A DNA stretch of 64,000 nt from Sclerotinia nivalis (GCA_029531795.1 JAPEIS010000018.1:372001-436000); one strand, 5' to 3'; shown: positions 50,054 to 64,000, counted from the first letter of the stretch. Program-made: numbers and translations. Notes: a model not told the origin generated them from the sequence alone.

Positions 50054-53000
50054 ATGGATACCAAGATTTCGAGCTTGAATGACCCGCCAAGAATTTTGTC
50101 CGGGTCACAACTTCTACATGATTTGATCCGATGGGATGAACACAAAAATTCCTGTGCGGTTGACTTCACTAGTCATGGCAAACGAGAAAAATATCGTTAT
50201 CAAGATATACAAGCTTGTGTGGCGTCTCTCGTTACACAAATCCAATCAACGCTCGGAAGTCACCAGGTATCCCAACAACAGCACATCGTCCCGATATTGC
50301 TGCCACAGTCTCCTGGGTTATATATCTCTCAACTCGCCATCTTGCAGTCTGGAGGGGCGTTTTGTCCCATCAACCTCGATGCACCGAAAGACAGAATAAA
50401 ATTTGTCGCAGGTGACGTTTCTGCAGGTATCATAATCACGACATCAGAATTTCAAGAGTCTGTTTCCTGGGAAGATGGCCCCAGAATCATCTTCGTTGAC
50501 GAATTTCCTGCGATTCCAGCAGAAATGAAAGAAATCAGTGGATCACGTGAATCTAGCAGCAGCGATCTTGCATATGTTATGTACACCTCTGGTTCGAGCG
50601 GAATTCCTAAAGGAGTTGCAGTTAGTCATTTAGCTGCTTCACAGTCTCTCTTGGCACATGAAAGACTTATTCCCAAATTTGAACGATTCCTCCAGTTCGC
50701 AGCACCATCTTTCGATGTCTCTGTATTCGAGATTTTCTTCCCATTGGCTAGAGGTCAAACACTGGTTGGATGTGATCGTAGTCAGCTACTCAACGATTTA
50801 CCAGGCATGATTAATGAACTAAAAATAGACGCTACTGAACTTACTCCAACCGTCGTGGGAGCTTTATTGCAGAAGAGATCATATGTTCCTAAGCTTAAGT
50901 TGCTGATGACGATTGGTGAAATGCTGACGAGACCAATTGTGGAAGAATTTGGCGGATCTGACCAAAAAGAAAGCCTTCTCTATGGAATGTATGGGCCGAC
51001 CGAAGCAGCCATTCATTGCACCATTCACCCAAGAATGGAGGCGAGTGCTAAGCCTGGCAACATTGGTGTGCCATTTGAAACGGTGTCTGCGTTCATAGCG
51101 GAAGCAGCTTCTGGGTCTGGAAAGGAGCAGGATTTTAAATTTCTTCCCCAAGGCGAGCTTGGAGAGCTCATCTTAGGTGGTCCGCAATTAGCGAACGGCT
51201 ATCTCAATAGGGAAGAGCAGAACAAAGCTGCATTTGTGACCGTGACAGGAAAAATCTATTATAGAACTGGAGACAAAGCTCGCATTCTTGAAGATGGAAG
51301 CATAGAGATTCATGGTCGCATGAGTGGCGGACAAGTCAAGTTGAGAGGCCAACGCATTGAACTTGGTGAAATAGAAGATGCTATCTACAAACATCCGGGC
51401 ATTAGGACTGTGGTAGCAGTCGTGCTAAGTGGGGTGCTCATTGCTTTCGTACTCACAAATGATGATGCAATGCATTCGGATCAAGTACTGAGCACTTGCT
51501 CACAGTGGCTTCCAAGCTTCATGGTACCTAGCGAGATTATTCCTTTGCGAGAGTTCCCGTATCTACCGTCTGGAAAGGTAGACAAGAGAAAATTAGAAGC
51601 AAACTATCACCAACAGTGTGAAGTAGTGGATGAGCAAACTAACTTCACCCACACCGAAGTAATTGTGAGAGAAGTGCTCCACGAGATGCTTGGTCCATTT
51701 CCCTCGAACATACGTTTGGCAGCAGCAGGCCTTGACTCGCTTGTTTCTATCAAAGTATCTAGAGAACTTCGATCACGAGGGTTTAATGTTACCACTCTAG
51801 CAGTATTACAAGCGGAAACCTTAAGCGCTCTCCTGAAACTCTGCGAAAATTGCAAAGAAGCTCCAAGTTTGGCCACAGTCAACGCGGCATCTACTAACTC
51901 AGAGGCACATGCCATGCTAAATGGCGACGCAAAAAATATCGAGGTCTCTTACCCATGTACTCCCCTACAAAATGCAATGCTTGCTGAGACTGTCCTCGAC
52001 CATAGAGCTTACCGAAATTGGATCGAGTTGGATTTGCCAAAACTCAGCAATATTGACAATCTCCGTGCAAAGCTACATGACCTTGCCGATCATAATCCAA
52101 TCCTAAGGACCGGTTTTGAAGAATCCTACGATAATAGTGGATATATGCAGTTTGTCTGGAAGACGTTTCCGGATTCACATATTGAGACTGTGGACGCCTT
52201 TTCTGATGATTCGGAGATTTCTAGAACTGCATCACTTCATCGTCCCATATTCTTCGAGATTCTCTCTACTAAATCTTGCCTGAAACTAATGATTTATATC
52301 CATCACGCTCTTTATGACGCTTGGTCCTTAGATCTTCTTCTTGATGATTTGGACTGTCTGTTGCGAGATGAGACTCCAATTTCACGTCCGCCATTTGCAG
52401 ATGTTGTGAGAGGATATATTGACGGCAGCATTTCTTCCGACTCTCAAGTCTCTAAAGATTACTGGAGAGATCACATGGCACATCTCGAACTTAGGCATAT
52501 GCCAAACTTCCATACAAGGAAAGTTACTTCCGCTGGACTGGCTGTAGCGCATCACTCTACTCAGCTCTCGACATCGAATATTGAGTTGGCCGCGAAACAA
52601 ATGGCTTCGAGTCCACAAGCTATATTCCAAGCTGCGTACGCTCTAATTTTAGCCTCTTATTTGGGATCAACAGATATCTGTTTTGGCACTGTTTTTTCTG
52701 GCAGAACCATCCCTGTTGCTGGAATAGAAGATATTATTGGGCCATGTCTTGCAACCTTACCGATTCGCATAGATACCTCAATAGCCAGTACTCTCCAAGA
52801 CCTGGTAGAAGCATTGAACAGTACGAACAGGAAACATCTCGAACATAGCACTTTTCCACTTCGCGATATCAAATCGGTCAATGGTTTCGAGCCTCGCCAG
52901 CAATTATTTGACACACTTCTGATATGGCAACAGACTCTTCATAGTTATGACCACAACAGAAAAAGTGTTTTAGTTGTTGATCAGGCCGATCAACTTGAGT

Positions 53001-56000
53001 TCAATTTGACTCTCGAGATAACTCCTACCTCTAACACCATTCAATTCAAGGCAAACTATGAACAGTCGGTGTTTCCAGAATTTCAAATAAACATGCTTCT
53101 GCGTCAACTCGAAGAAATGGCGAAAGCAATCATTGAACACGCAGGGAATCCGTCTAATCTTGCCTTCGATGGGAATAGCTCTGAAATTCTCTCTATAGAG
53201 AACCCCACACCTACCGTGGCCCTTGGACCCGAGACATTGATATCCCCAGTGGAAAAAGTCTCAAAAGAGGATCCGGATCGTCCAGCAATCGCTTTTGCCA
53301 GCAAAATCGATGGCGACGATTTTGAGATCCAATACATGAGCTATGGTGCTCTGAATACTCGTGCAAATCAGCTGGGTCACTACCTTTCTTATCGTGGTGT
53401 TCTCCCAAATGATATTGTTTGCATATGTCTCGAGAAAAGTCATGATTTTTATGCTTCAATCTTGGCCGCTATAAAACTTGGTGCGGGCTACCTTCCAGTA
53501 ACTCCAGATATTCCATATAGCCGGTTGCATCACATTATAAGCGAAGCCAAAGTTAAGGTATTAATTGGGCATTCTTCATCACGACCATTATTAGGACAGT
53601 CTGCAGGCCAAGAAATTGTTTACATCGATGAGATTGATCTGGCTCGACAATCTACAGAAAACCTAATTACTGCATTCAAGCCAGAGAATATTTCATATTG
53701 CGTATTTACTTCAGGCAGCACTGGGACTCCAAAGGGAGTGCTTGTCACTCAAGGTAATCTTCTGAGCAACCTTGACGTATTAGCGGAGATTTATCCGGCA
53801 ACCAAAGATTCTAGACTTCTCCAATCATGTTCCCAGGCCTTTGATGTATCTGTCTTCGAGATATTTTTTACATGGAGAATTGGTGGATGTATCTGTTCTG
53901 CTGTGAGAGATACTTTATTTCGAGATATAGAACTTGCGATTCGAGTTCTGGGTGTAACTCACCTCAGCTTAACACCTACTGTTGCTGCTCTCATTGACCC
54001 TCAAAAAGTCCCAAAAGTAGAGTTTTTGGTCACTGCGGGAGAGGCTGTGACACAAAAGGTTTTCAACACATGGGCTAGTCGTGGACTTCACCAGGGATAT
54101 GGACCGAGTGAGACAACTAACATCTGCACTGTCAAGCCACAAGTCAGCCTGGAAGATCGTATTGACAATATTGGTCGGCCATTTAGAAATACTTCAGCTT
54201 TTGTACTTGCCCGCAACGCAGAATTCTCCTTGGTTCCAAGAGGTGGTGAAGGAGAATTTTGCTTTGGTGGGTCTCAGGTCTTTAGAGGATATATGGATCA
54301 CGCTCAAGAAGAGGGGAAAATTATCGATCATCCCAAATATGGGCGGCTATACAAAAGCGGCGACTTTGGACGGTTGATGCCTGACGGATCTCTCGTTTTC
54401 ACGGGCCGAAAAGATGACCAAGTCAAGATCAGAGGCCAGCGAGTTGAACTTGGCGAGATCAATAATGTTTTGATCTCATCAGGAGTCGACGACTGTGTGA
54501 CAATGGTTATTAGCGGGGAAAATAATTCGCAGCGCTTAGTTTGCTTTTTTACGTCCAATTCAAATGCTTCCGAAGATTTACTTCCTCTTCCGGCCGATCC
54601 AGTCATCATTGACAATCTCTATCGGAAACTTGAGTCGAAGCTTCCGGGATATATGGTGCCTTCAAATTTGATTCTGCTTTCGAATCTTCCATCAACATCC
54701 CAAGGCAAGATTGACAGGCGCCGATTAATTAGCTTATATGATAGCTTTGAGTTTAGGTACCTTGAAACAACTACTAGAGCGTCAAAATCTTCAACAGATC
54801 ATCAGTGGACAGTATTAGAGCTTGAGATACGATCTGTATTAAGCGAGATTTCAAAGTCTTCAGTAGAAGATATTGGACCAGACACATCCTTCTTTAGTTT
54901 TGGCATAGACTCGATTTTGGCAATTGCATTTTCTCGAAAGCTACGTCAAGTAATCACGAAGCAAGTAGATATTTCAGACATTTTGAGGTACACGTCAGTG
55001 GTCAGACTTGCAGAGCACTTATCAAGATCCCAAGAGCTCGTCGAAGACGACCTATCGTTGACTGATACAAACTTTGAGTTCACTGAAGAGTTTGTAAAGT
55101 CGACCATTTCCCAATTTGCCGAGATGGGTAAACTTACGACAAAAGTTACACCGTGTACGCCTTTGCAAGAAGCTATGCTGTCTGCTGCTGACGCTTCGTC
55201 TGGCGCTTCATATAGCAACCATGTGATGTTCAATATCTTTGGTGACCTTGAAAGGCTTCGTGGTTGTTGGCAAGAAATGGTTCAAAGACATGAAATCCTA
55301 CGAACTTGTTTCGTTAGTACAGACATGCAAGAGTTTCCATACGTTCAAGTCGTATTAGCAGACTTTAAACTAGAGTTCGGCTCTCTTGATTCTAGCACTT
55401 TGGAGGCCGCCATCGTTGAAATGGAGACACAGTCGACAAGTAACGAAGATACTCCACCATACAAACTTAATGTTCTCTACTCAAATGACCAACAACGCCT
55501 TTTAGTCTCAATGCACCATGCTCTTTACGATGGCGTCGCGCTAGTAGTTCTTTACGATGAAATTGAAAAGTTATATCATGAATTTCCCTTGCTGCCCCAA
55601 ATTCCTTTCACTCCATTTCTACACCACATGAGCTCCATGGATATTAATTCTTCTGACAATTTCTGGAAATCTACCTTACAAGGATATCATCCACTTCATC
55701 TCGAAGATGTCTTAGATACGCCAGGGCAAGTCCAAAAGCACAGCACCCGCATTCAGCAACTAGTAGCAAAAATACCTCTCAGTCAAATCGAAAACAATAT
55801 CAAGAAGCATAGCACGACAACTCTGGCAGCGTTTCATGCAATTTGGGCTAGTAATATGTCTGAGCTATTTAAAGCTACTGATATTTGCTTCGGTAATGTT
55901 GTTAGCGGTCGCACAGCTCCAGTCAGTGGAATAGAGAGACTTGTTGCGCCTTGCTTCAATACTATCCCAGTACGATTAAAAGACCTCCATAAGTTGACAT

Positions 56001-59000
56001 ATCTCGAGTCATTCAGAAAGTTCCAAGATGCAAATGCCAACTCCTTACCATTTCAATTCACTCCCTTACGGCGACTTCAGTCTAAATTTAGTCCTGATGG
56101 CACCCGTCTATTTGATACCCTTTTCATTTTACAACAACCGTCGAAAAAACTGGACCCTTCCATATGGTCCATCATAGAAGATAACGGCGCCATGGATTTT
56201 CAACTTGTTTGCGAGATTATACCCAAACCCAGCAATGATACCCTAGAGATTGTTCTCCATTCATCCACTTCAATATTTTCTGATAATGATGCGTATAATA
56301 TAATTCGAAAATTCGAGAATCTACTCGAAGTAGCCTTGGAGAATCCAAGGCGACAAATTATCTCGTCCTCCGCGAGGGCACAGATTCTCGTCGTTAGTGA
56401 GGAAAGGAATAGGAAAAAAGAAGATGTTTTAGAGTCATACTTTCATGACAAAGTGATAAGTCGACTAGAATTAGAGATTCGAAATGCCATCGCAGGGTTT
56501 ACTGATGTCCCCCTAGAAAGGATCGGCCGTGAGACGAGCATATTCAGATTGGGCCTCGACAGCATCAGTACTGTTCAGGTTGCGTCTCACCTGAGAATTC
56601 AAGGACATAACCTCCTTGCTAGTGATATTCTACAAAATCCTACGATCGCTCAAATTGCTTCACATCTTCAGCAAATTGGCACTTCCATGGGCGAGGAGAA
56701 CAGTCAATATGACTTTGCCGCTTTTGATCAAAAGTTTCGGGACACAATTTGTTCGAAGATTGCCATCTTTCAAAATAATGTGGAAGCAATAAGACCTTGT
56801 ACGGCTGTACAACAAGGCATGCTTGCTCAAAGTTTGCATTCTGAAGGGCATGAATATATTAACAGCGTGTCTCTAGAGCTCTTGCCGGGTCACTCGATGA
56901 CAAGAGTTAAAGATGCCTGGACTGCAGTTTGTAAAGCCCATGAGATGCTTCGGACAGCATTTGCCCACACTGAAGATCCAGATAGCCCGTTCGCAATGGT
57001 CACACTCACAAATGAATCATTTGTGCTCCCATGGTTTGAAAGCCGGGAACATGCTCACTCGGAGAAAATCGACCGCCTTGAGAACCCATGGCACATAAGC
57101 ATAGAGCGGAAAGGGGATAAAACTCTGCTCATACTCACTGCACATCACGCTTTGTACGATGCTCAATCTATGCAGATGATCTTCTCGGACTTTACGAAGT
57201 TGTATCATAATCAAGCAGTCATTAGCCGCCCTGGTATCAACACGCTCTTAAGCTCAGTTTTACAAGCATCTCAAGCGGACCAAGATGAGAAAAAGGCATT
57301 TTGGCAACAGCCAGAAAATCGGATCGTGGTCAATAAGTTCCCTGATCTAACTCCTCTGCGCGTCACGAGACCTAGCAATGCAGTTTGCGAAGTCAAATCT
57401 CTAGCTTCATTAAAAGAGCTCGAGGAGAAATGTCGAAATCTTGGAGTTACAATGCAGGCAGCTGGACAAGCAACTTGGGCAAGGTTGTTGATGGCATACA
57501 CCGGAGAAAATGTTACGACTTTTGGCATGACACTCTCAGGTCGATCTGTTTGTGACGATGCTAATATGGTGGCCTTTCCGGCCATCGTTACACTTCCGGT
57601 TAACTGTAATATAATGGGCACTAATAGCGAGTTGTTGTCTAGGACTATGTCATTTAATGCACAACTTCACAAGCATCAATTCACGCCGCTCACGTCAATT
57701 CAAAAGTGGTCTGGTTATCCTGAAGGAAGGATATTTGATAGCTTATTCGCATACCAAAAACTGCCTGAGGATGAAGATGTTCTGAGTCCGCCATGGAAAG
57801 TAGTCAATGAGGAAGCTACCGTGGATTATGTCATATCTCTGGAAGTTCAACCTTTATTATCAGGTGAAATCACAATTCGACTATCTTTTAGAGAAGATAT
57901 TGTACCCGCAGCACATGCAGAGCTTATGATAAAACAATATGATGCGTTACTGCTAGATACACTTGACAACCCAGATCATCCATGCGACGTAGCGCCCGAA
58001 ATGGGAATGGGCTTACTATCCATCACACCTGCCCAGGATCCAGTTCTTCCCGACTCCGTAACGCTTCTACATCAGTACGTTGAAAGAGGCTCCAAAAAAT
58101 GGCCAGATAAAGTTGCTTTGGAGTTTGCTACTTGTCTCGAGCCCGGCAATTATCAAAGCCAAAAATGGACATATCAACAGCTGGACAAAGAAGCTAACAG
58201 GGTCGCTCAGATGCTCCATATAAATGGGACGACCCCGGGCGAGATAATTGCGATTTGTTTTGACAAGTGCGCCGAGGCTTCTTTTGCAATTATTGGTATC
58301 ATGAAGGCTGGCTGTGGTTATGTTGCACTAGATCCTAATGCTCCTGCTGATCGTTTAAAGTTCATCGTGGAGGACTCTGCTGCGAAGTTGATCATTACTG
58401 CAGGAAATCCGGCGCAAATTTTAAAATCTTTCCTAGACGGAGAAATAATTGATCTTACTGATCCTTCTGTACTTCACGGATTTAAATCCGAGGCACCACG
58501 ACTTTCGAGAGAAATTACCCCCCAGGATATCTCATATTGTCTGTATACATCCGGAACAACTGGTACACCAAAAGGATGTCTGCTCACCCACGAAAATGCT
58601 ATTCAAGCAATGCTCGCATTTCAAAGATTATTTGCTGGTCACTGGACCACAGAATCGAAGTGGCTACAGTTTGCCTCCTTCCATTTCGACGTTAGTGTTT
58701 TGGAACAATTTTGGAGTTGGAGTGTTGGGATCTGCGTAGCTTCAGCTCCTCGGGACCTCATATTCGAGGACATTCCGGGCGCGATTCGACAACTAGGTAT
58801 CACGCATATTGATTTAACACCAAGTCTTGCACGCCTACTGCACCCCAATGATGTCCCGTCACTGTGGAAAGGCGTTTTTATTACGGGTGGTGAACAACTA
58901 AAGCAAGAAATCTTGGATGTATGGGGTAAACATGCTTGCATTTACAACGGATATGGGCCAACTGAAGCTACTATTGGGGTGACAATGTATCCTCGAGTGC

Positions 59001-62000
59001 CAAAGAATGGCAAACCTTCCAATATCGGTCCTCAATTTGACAATGTAGGATCATTCGTGCTGAAATCAGGTACAGAGCTGCCGGTCCTAAGAGGTGGTAT
59101 TGGTGAACTTTGTGTTTCCGGAAAACTTGTCGGAAAGGGATACCTGAATCGCCCAGAACTTACATCGGAAAGGTTTCCAACACTTACCGGTTTCAATGAA
59201 CGTGTATATCGCACTGGAGATCTTGTTCGCATCCTGCACGATGGCACCTTTCTTTTCCTCGGCCGTGCTGATGACCAAGTCAAACTTCGTGGACAACGTC
59301 TGGAACTTGGTGAAATTAATGAGGTTATTAAGAAGAGTAGAAACGATCTCGAAGAGGTAGTCACGTTGGTCTTGAAACACAAAACTCAAGCTAAAGAGCA
59401 GCTGGTCACGTTTTTCGTCATTTCCGGAAAGAACGAATCGGAAAACAGCGAAGTGGTTCCCTTCATTAGAGATGCTTGCAAATCGCGACTTCCAGGATAC
59501 ATGGTTCCTACACATTTCATTCCCATCAAAGCACTTCCACTTAACGCAAACAATAAAGCTGATTCGAAACAACTAGCAGCGCAATTCAACGAGTTGAGTG
59601 TGGAAGATCTTCAAAATATGAGTCTCTCAGTGCAGAATCATGTAGAATGGACAAGGAGAGAAGAGAAAGTCCTCGACCTTATCGTCAAGGCGTTTCCGGT
59701 CGAGGTTCCCGATTTGACACGGAGCTCGAATATTTTCCAACTTGGTCTTGACTCCATCACAATGGTCAATTTTTCTCACACTTTGCAAAAATTGGGGTTA
59801 ATTAATGCTACTAATGCGACTGTTAGAAGCAATCCCACGATAGGGAAATTGGTTGAAGCACTCCTTGTTGCACAACCGAATGAAGGCAAAGAAAGCCCAT
59901 ATCTAATTGCAGCCCAATTGAATATTGTCGGGTTCTCACAGCAGCATACAACACCCATTTGCAAGGAGCTAGGGGTAGGATTGGAACAGATTGAGAGTAT
60001 TGCACCTTGCACTCCTGCGCAGGAAGGAATGATCTACAGGTTCCTTGAGAGTGACGGGAGGCTATATTTTAACAACCTCCAATACTGGCTCAAATCTGGT
60101 GTTTTTCCGGAAGAGCTTAATGCGGCTTGGGATCGTGTCGTTTCTAATCTTCAAATCTTACGGACCAAATTTTTATTGACAGACGATGGGTTTGCCCAAG
60201 TGGTTCTCAAGTCTGGAGAATCATCACACAAAAGAGCATCAGAACTTTCAACGAAAAAAGAAGATATTCTCAAGAACCCATGGTCTTTTGAAGTCGTTGG
60301 TTTTGGAACAGAAAATAAAATGATCTTGAACATTTTCCACGGCCTTTATGATGGTAGCAGTCTGGGTATGATGTTGAATCACCTTTGCGACGAATTCTTT
60401 AATGTACAGGACATTCAATACGGGCCAGATTTTCATTCGTCATTGGCATATGGACCATTGTCAATAATTCCTGGAGCCGAAGCTTTCTGGAAATCCCATT
60501 TGAAATATTGGTCTCATTTTTCATTACCTCATGACCAGAAAGATAGAGGAAATAATGTGTTCAAAAATACCCTTAACCTAAAGGACTTTGAGAAAAGACG
60601 AAAAGCTCTATCTGTCGCCCCGCAAGCCATAATTCAAGCAGCATGGATCGCAGCTATTCAATTGATCATTTCTACAAACCTAACAACGATTGGTATTGTC
60701 ACGTCCGGTAGAGGAATAGATTTCGAAGGAGTTGAGAAAGTTGTTGGACCTCTTTTCAACACCGTGCCCTTCCATCTTCCCATTCAATTTGGCACCCAAA
60801 TGTCCTCTTTGATAAAAGATTGCCATTCTATTAATATGAAAATCCAAGAATTTCAGCACACACCTTTAAAAGATATTACGAAATGGATTGCAGGTGGAGC
60901 TAGCAGTCCACTCTTTGAGACTCTCTTTGTGTTTCAACGTCCGGATGTTAACGAGAAACGATTTTCGAATCGTCTAGGGAGGAATACCGCAGTTCTTGAC
61001 AATAGTGATACGGATGTAAGTGAAGAGCAATACCATTGATTAGAAGGTCGATTTAACTATTGAGTAGTATCCGTTAGCACTCGAAGCTACTTTGAACCAC
61101 GATAGTACTAAGCTTGCGCTGAAGATTGTTGCCAAGAGCTCGGCTGTGACGGAAGTCATGGGGATGCTTGTGCTCCAGAACATGTATGAGACGATTCACG
61201 ATATTCTTAGCGGCAAAAATGAAGAGATCGAAATTATTAGGATTAAACAAAATGATCATACGAATTTGGGCGACAAGCTGAATCTGGAATTACCTCGCTC
61301 TCACCCATCGGATCAACCACTTCCAGGCGGAACAGTTCTAACAAAACAGCAAATAAACGCGGTTTGTAGCGAGGTTGCAATTCTGGCCAAGGTCGACAAG
61401 ATACATAACCATGAGCCTAGATCTATTTTCCAACTTGGACTTGACAGCATCGATGTAATCAAATTATCCTCGCGACTGCGAAAGAACGGAATTGAACTAT
61501 CTGTCAGCGAAATCATCAAATGTCAGACTATCACCAAAATTATAGAAAACGCGAGACTTTTGAAAGCCAAAACACACAGCTCTCCTTCTATTGACAAACT
61601 GACAAAGATCAGCGAACAGCTTGATGAGCATCTAAAGTCTAGCCTTCCTTCTAGAATTGAACGGATTTTGCCAGCTACACCTTTACAAGAGAGCATGTTG
61701 AAGGAAATGGCAAACTCTAACTTCAAAAGCTATTTGACTCTGCAGGTCTTCGAATTAAGTGAAAGGACTGAAGAAAAAAGGTTATTGAACGCCGTGGATC
61801 GTGTTATTGAAAACTCACCCATTTTAAGGACGACTTTTCTTGAAGTTCAAGACCCGCAGTCTCCTGTGAATTATGCACAAATCGTCCATGAAGATTGGGC
61901 AAAAGTCTCTGAAGCAAGTCCGGTCATAGGCCATGCACATAAGAGTCTCGAAAGCCTTTTACTAGAAGTAAAAGCCAGATTAACAGAACATTGGGCGTCG

Positions 62001-64000
62001 ATAGAGCCTAATTTGTTCGAAATACTGCCCGTTCATTTCGGAAACAGGAGGTTCATAGTAATGGCAATCTCACATGCTCTTTACGATGGAGGATCACTGC
62101 CGATGATACACGATGATATCAGCAAAGCATATTGGGGCAATGAAATTACTAGGCGACCTGATTATAGGTGGTACCTCGCAGAGGTTTTCAATTCTATTAC
62201 CGATGAAGCAAAAGATTTCTGGAAGGCCACACTTTGGGATTCGCCACCCTCAGTATTCCCAAGACAGAAACCATCACCAATGGACGAGACTGCCACTCAT
62301 AGATGTGAAAAGAAGTCCAAATTCTCATTACAAGAAGTCAAAAGTTTCTGTCGCTCTTCTAATATTACGTTACAAACACTAGGACAAACATGCTGGGCCT
62401 TAGTTCTTGCAGAACTCATGGGTCAGCTTGATGTTATATTTGGTACTGTACTTGCTTGTCGTGATACACCCGAAGCCAGCAAAGTAAATTTCCCATTGTT
62501 CAATACAGTGGCAGTGCGAGCGATACTTCGTGGAACTCTGGGTCAAATGCTTCGGGATATGCAAGAGAAGAGCGATATAACCCGTCAATATCAACATTTC
62601 CCCCTTGGTAAAGCTCAAGCATACGCACTTGGATCTCGAGATGATTCAAACAAGGACACGACGATGTTCGACACTCTGTTTACGTATCAAGGTGTTAGGC
62701 CTGAGGCGGAAATCGATCCATTATATTCATCGTTGGGTGGCTCTTCAGATGTTCAGTTTGCAATCTGTGTTGAAATGGAGGTAGAAGACAAATCCGATAA
62801 ACTTTACTGGACGACGGCTTGTAAATCTGTTGCTAGAAACCTGACACAGACCAAAGATATTCTCGAAAATTTAGATACACTTCTCGGAAGAATTATGAAA
62901 GACAAGCAAGAGCAGGTTATTACGATTCACTCTGACGGAATCTCAATATGCGGATCCCCGAAATTTCAGCCTCGAGACATTTCCCGCCCTCAGAAAATCC
63001 CAAAAGCACTTTCTATCCGTGGTAATTGGTCCCAAACCGAATTGAAACTTCGAGAAGCAATCTCTGTCATCTCAGGTTTGCCCGAAGAGGATATTCTTAG
63101 AGATTCAACGATCTTCCAATTGGGCTTGGATTCAATTACGATACTCAAACTTCCAGCACTGCTCAAGAAGTGCAACATCTCCCTAAGTGCTTCGGAAATC
63201 ATGAAATATCTCACAATCCAGGATATCACCAAACACCTATCTGGGAAACATGAAACGCAACCGGATAATCCTATCGATGCTGATGTTATTTTGGTTCAAT
63301 CTGCGCCATTGATTGATCAATTCAAGCTTGATCATTTACAAGCTACCTTGGGTGAGATAGAATACATCATGCCCGCAACAGCAGGACAAAAATATATGAT
63401 TAGACATTGGCAAAATTCGCAAGGGTCTGTCTTCTATCCAACTTTTAAATTCAAGTTGTTCAATGGCTTTGATCGACATCGACTCGATTTTGCGTGGTTT
63501 AAATTGCTATGTCAACACGATATCCTACGTACTGGTTTCATTGAGTCGCGCACAGATTCAAATATCGCTCAGATTGTTTACAAAAATCCATCAAATAAGA
63601 TCATTTATGTAACAGAGCTATGCAAGCTTGAAGAATGTATCGAATACTGTGATCTAGAAAACCTCGAAGATCCACCACTTCGTCTTTTCGTCATTACGGA
63701 TGATTCCAGGTCAAATAATTCAAATCAAGATATCGAAATGCACCTAGTTATTCACCACGCTCTTTACGATGGCATAAGTATCTCGTTGTTGATTAAGAAG
63801 TTGGTAGCCTGGTATGAAGACTCGGACTTCATGTCCGTTTCTTCAATTGCTAAAGATAGATGGAAGACATTTGTAGCGACAGCGATACAGGAAAAAAGCA
63901 AACAGTCTGTGAGGGATCAGTGGGTGGAGTATCTTGGCTCTGCTCCTGATAATCATCCAAATCCAAATTTAGCCAAGGGATATGAACCGCCAGAGACAGA
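50054..64000 (+). CDS. sidC: Ferrichrome-type siderophore nonribosomal peptide synthetase, 3' end beyond the window
   Basis: Exon 1 is 50054..61015 (3654 codons), intron 61016..61067, and exon 2 runs from 61068 off the window. Adenylation domains: A1 (about 1-505, YVMYTSGSSGIPKG, GMYGPTEAAIHC, YYRTGDKARI), A2 (about 1075-1560, YCVFTSGSTGTPKG, GYGPSETTNIC) and A3 (about 2650-3160, YCLYTSGTTGTPKG, GYGPTEATIG). Carrier serines sit in GLDSLVS (about 559), GIDSILA (1616), GLDSIST (2166), GLDSITM (3230), then GLDSID (61439-61456) and GLDSIT (near 63126). Condensation sites: HHALYDA (about 750), HHALYDG (1820), HHALYDA (2363), FHGLYDG (3427), SHALYDG (about 62074) and HHALYDG (about 63757). Visible order is A-T-C-A-T-C-T-C-A-T-C-T-C-T-C, with no thioesterase. 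Such enzymes assemble cyclic ferrichrome hexapeptides from Gly/Ser/Ala and N5-acyl-N5-hydroxyornithine, reusing modules; which product is made here is not determinable by eye. The sidA partner lies 7.3 kb away. Confidence 0.95.
61016..61067 (+). other. 52-nt intron in the siderophore NRPS gene
   Basis: Donor GTAAGT at 61016, acceptor TAG ending at 61067, phase 0. Unspliced, the frame stops at 61037. After splicing the frame stays open for the remaining 2.9 kb of the window and encodes a further T-C-T-C series. Confidence 0.88.

Overview
The window is nuclear DNA of a filamentous ascomycete. Genes carry short GT-AG introns (about 45-160 nt), intergenic DNA is AT-rich with many microsatellites, and the gene content is eukaryotic: an Rsp5-type HECT ubiquitin ligase, a vacuolar VTC1, a nuclear Pab2, a Tctex-type dynein light chain, a voltage-gated proton channel and a ferrichrome-type NRPS. 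Overall flavour suggests Leotiomycetes (Sclerotiniaceae-like), but that is an inference from composition and family resemblance only. There are no bacterial features and I recognised no tRNA or rRNA gene.

Layout. 0-6 kb: two uncharacterised genes, a possible orphan exon, and a maleylacetate-reductase-like iron alcohol dehydrogenase with an apparent 1-nt frameshift near its N-terminus. 6-9.5 kb: gene-poor, with two minisatellites (about 61-bp degenerate unit, and four copies of an 83-bp unit). 9.5-13 kb: a spliced F-box-like gene, then a decayed family-3 pectate lyase. 13-31 kb: compact housekeeping region with a GPI-anchored Cys-rich protein, Rsp5 (7 exons), Pab2 (4 exons), an Hv1-type proton channel (3 exons), an F-box protein, a Tctex-type dynein light chain (4 exons, no long ORF shows most of it), VTC1, and an Alba-domain protein. 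31-41 kb: long gene-poor stretches around one Ahc1-like chromatin protein, plus a 23-copy hexamer array.

41-64 kb is a siderophore locus: L-ornithine N5-monooxygenase (sidA type, minus strand) and a very large ferrichrome-type NRPS (sidC/NPS2 type, plus strand, running off the window). They are divergently oriented but separated by 7.3 kb. That gap holds a decayed ABC-B transporter and four exact ATCWGATAA motifs, the consensus of SreA-type iron-responsive GATA repressors. Three are oriented with the monooxygenase and one with the NRPS. SidA would make N5-hydroxyornithine, which the NRPS (three A domains; A-T-C-A-T-C-T-C-A-T-C-T-C-T-C visible) would build, after acylation by an enzyme not seen here, into a ferrichrome-type intracellular siderophore.

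Exon boundaries below were worked out by eye from splice consensus, reading-frame continuity and family resemblance; they are models and have not been checked against transcripts.
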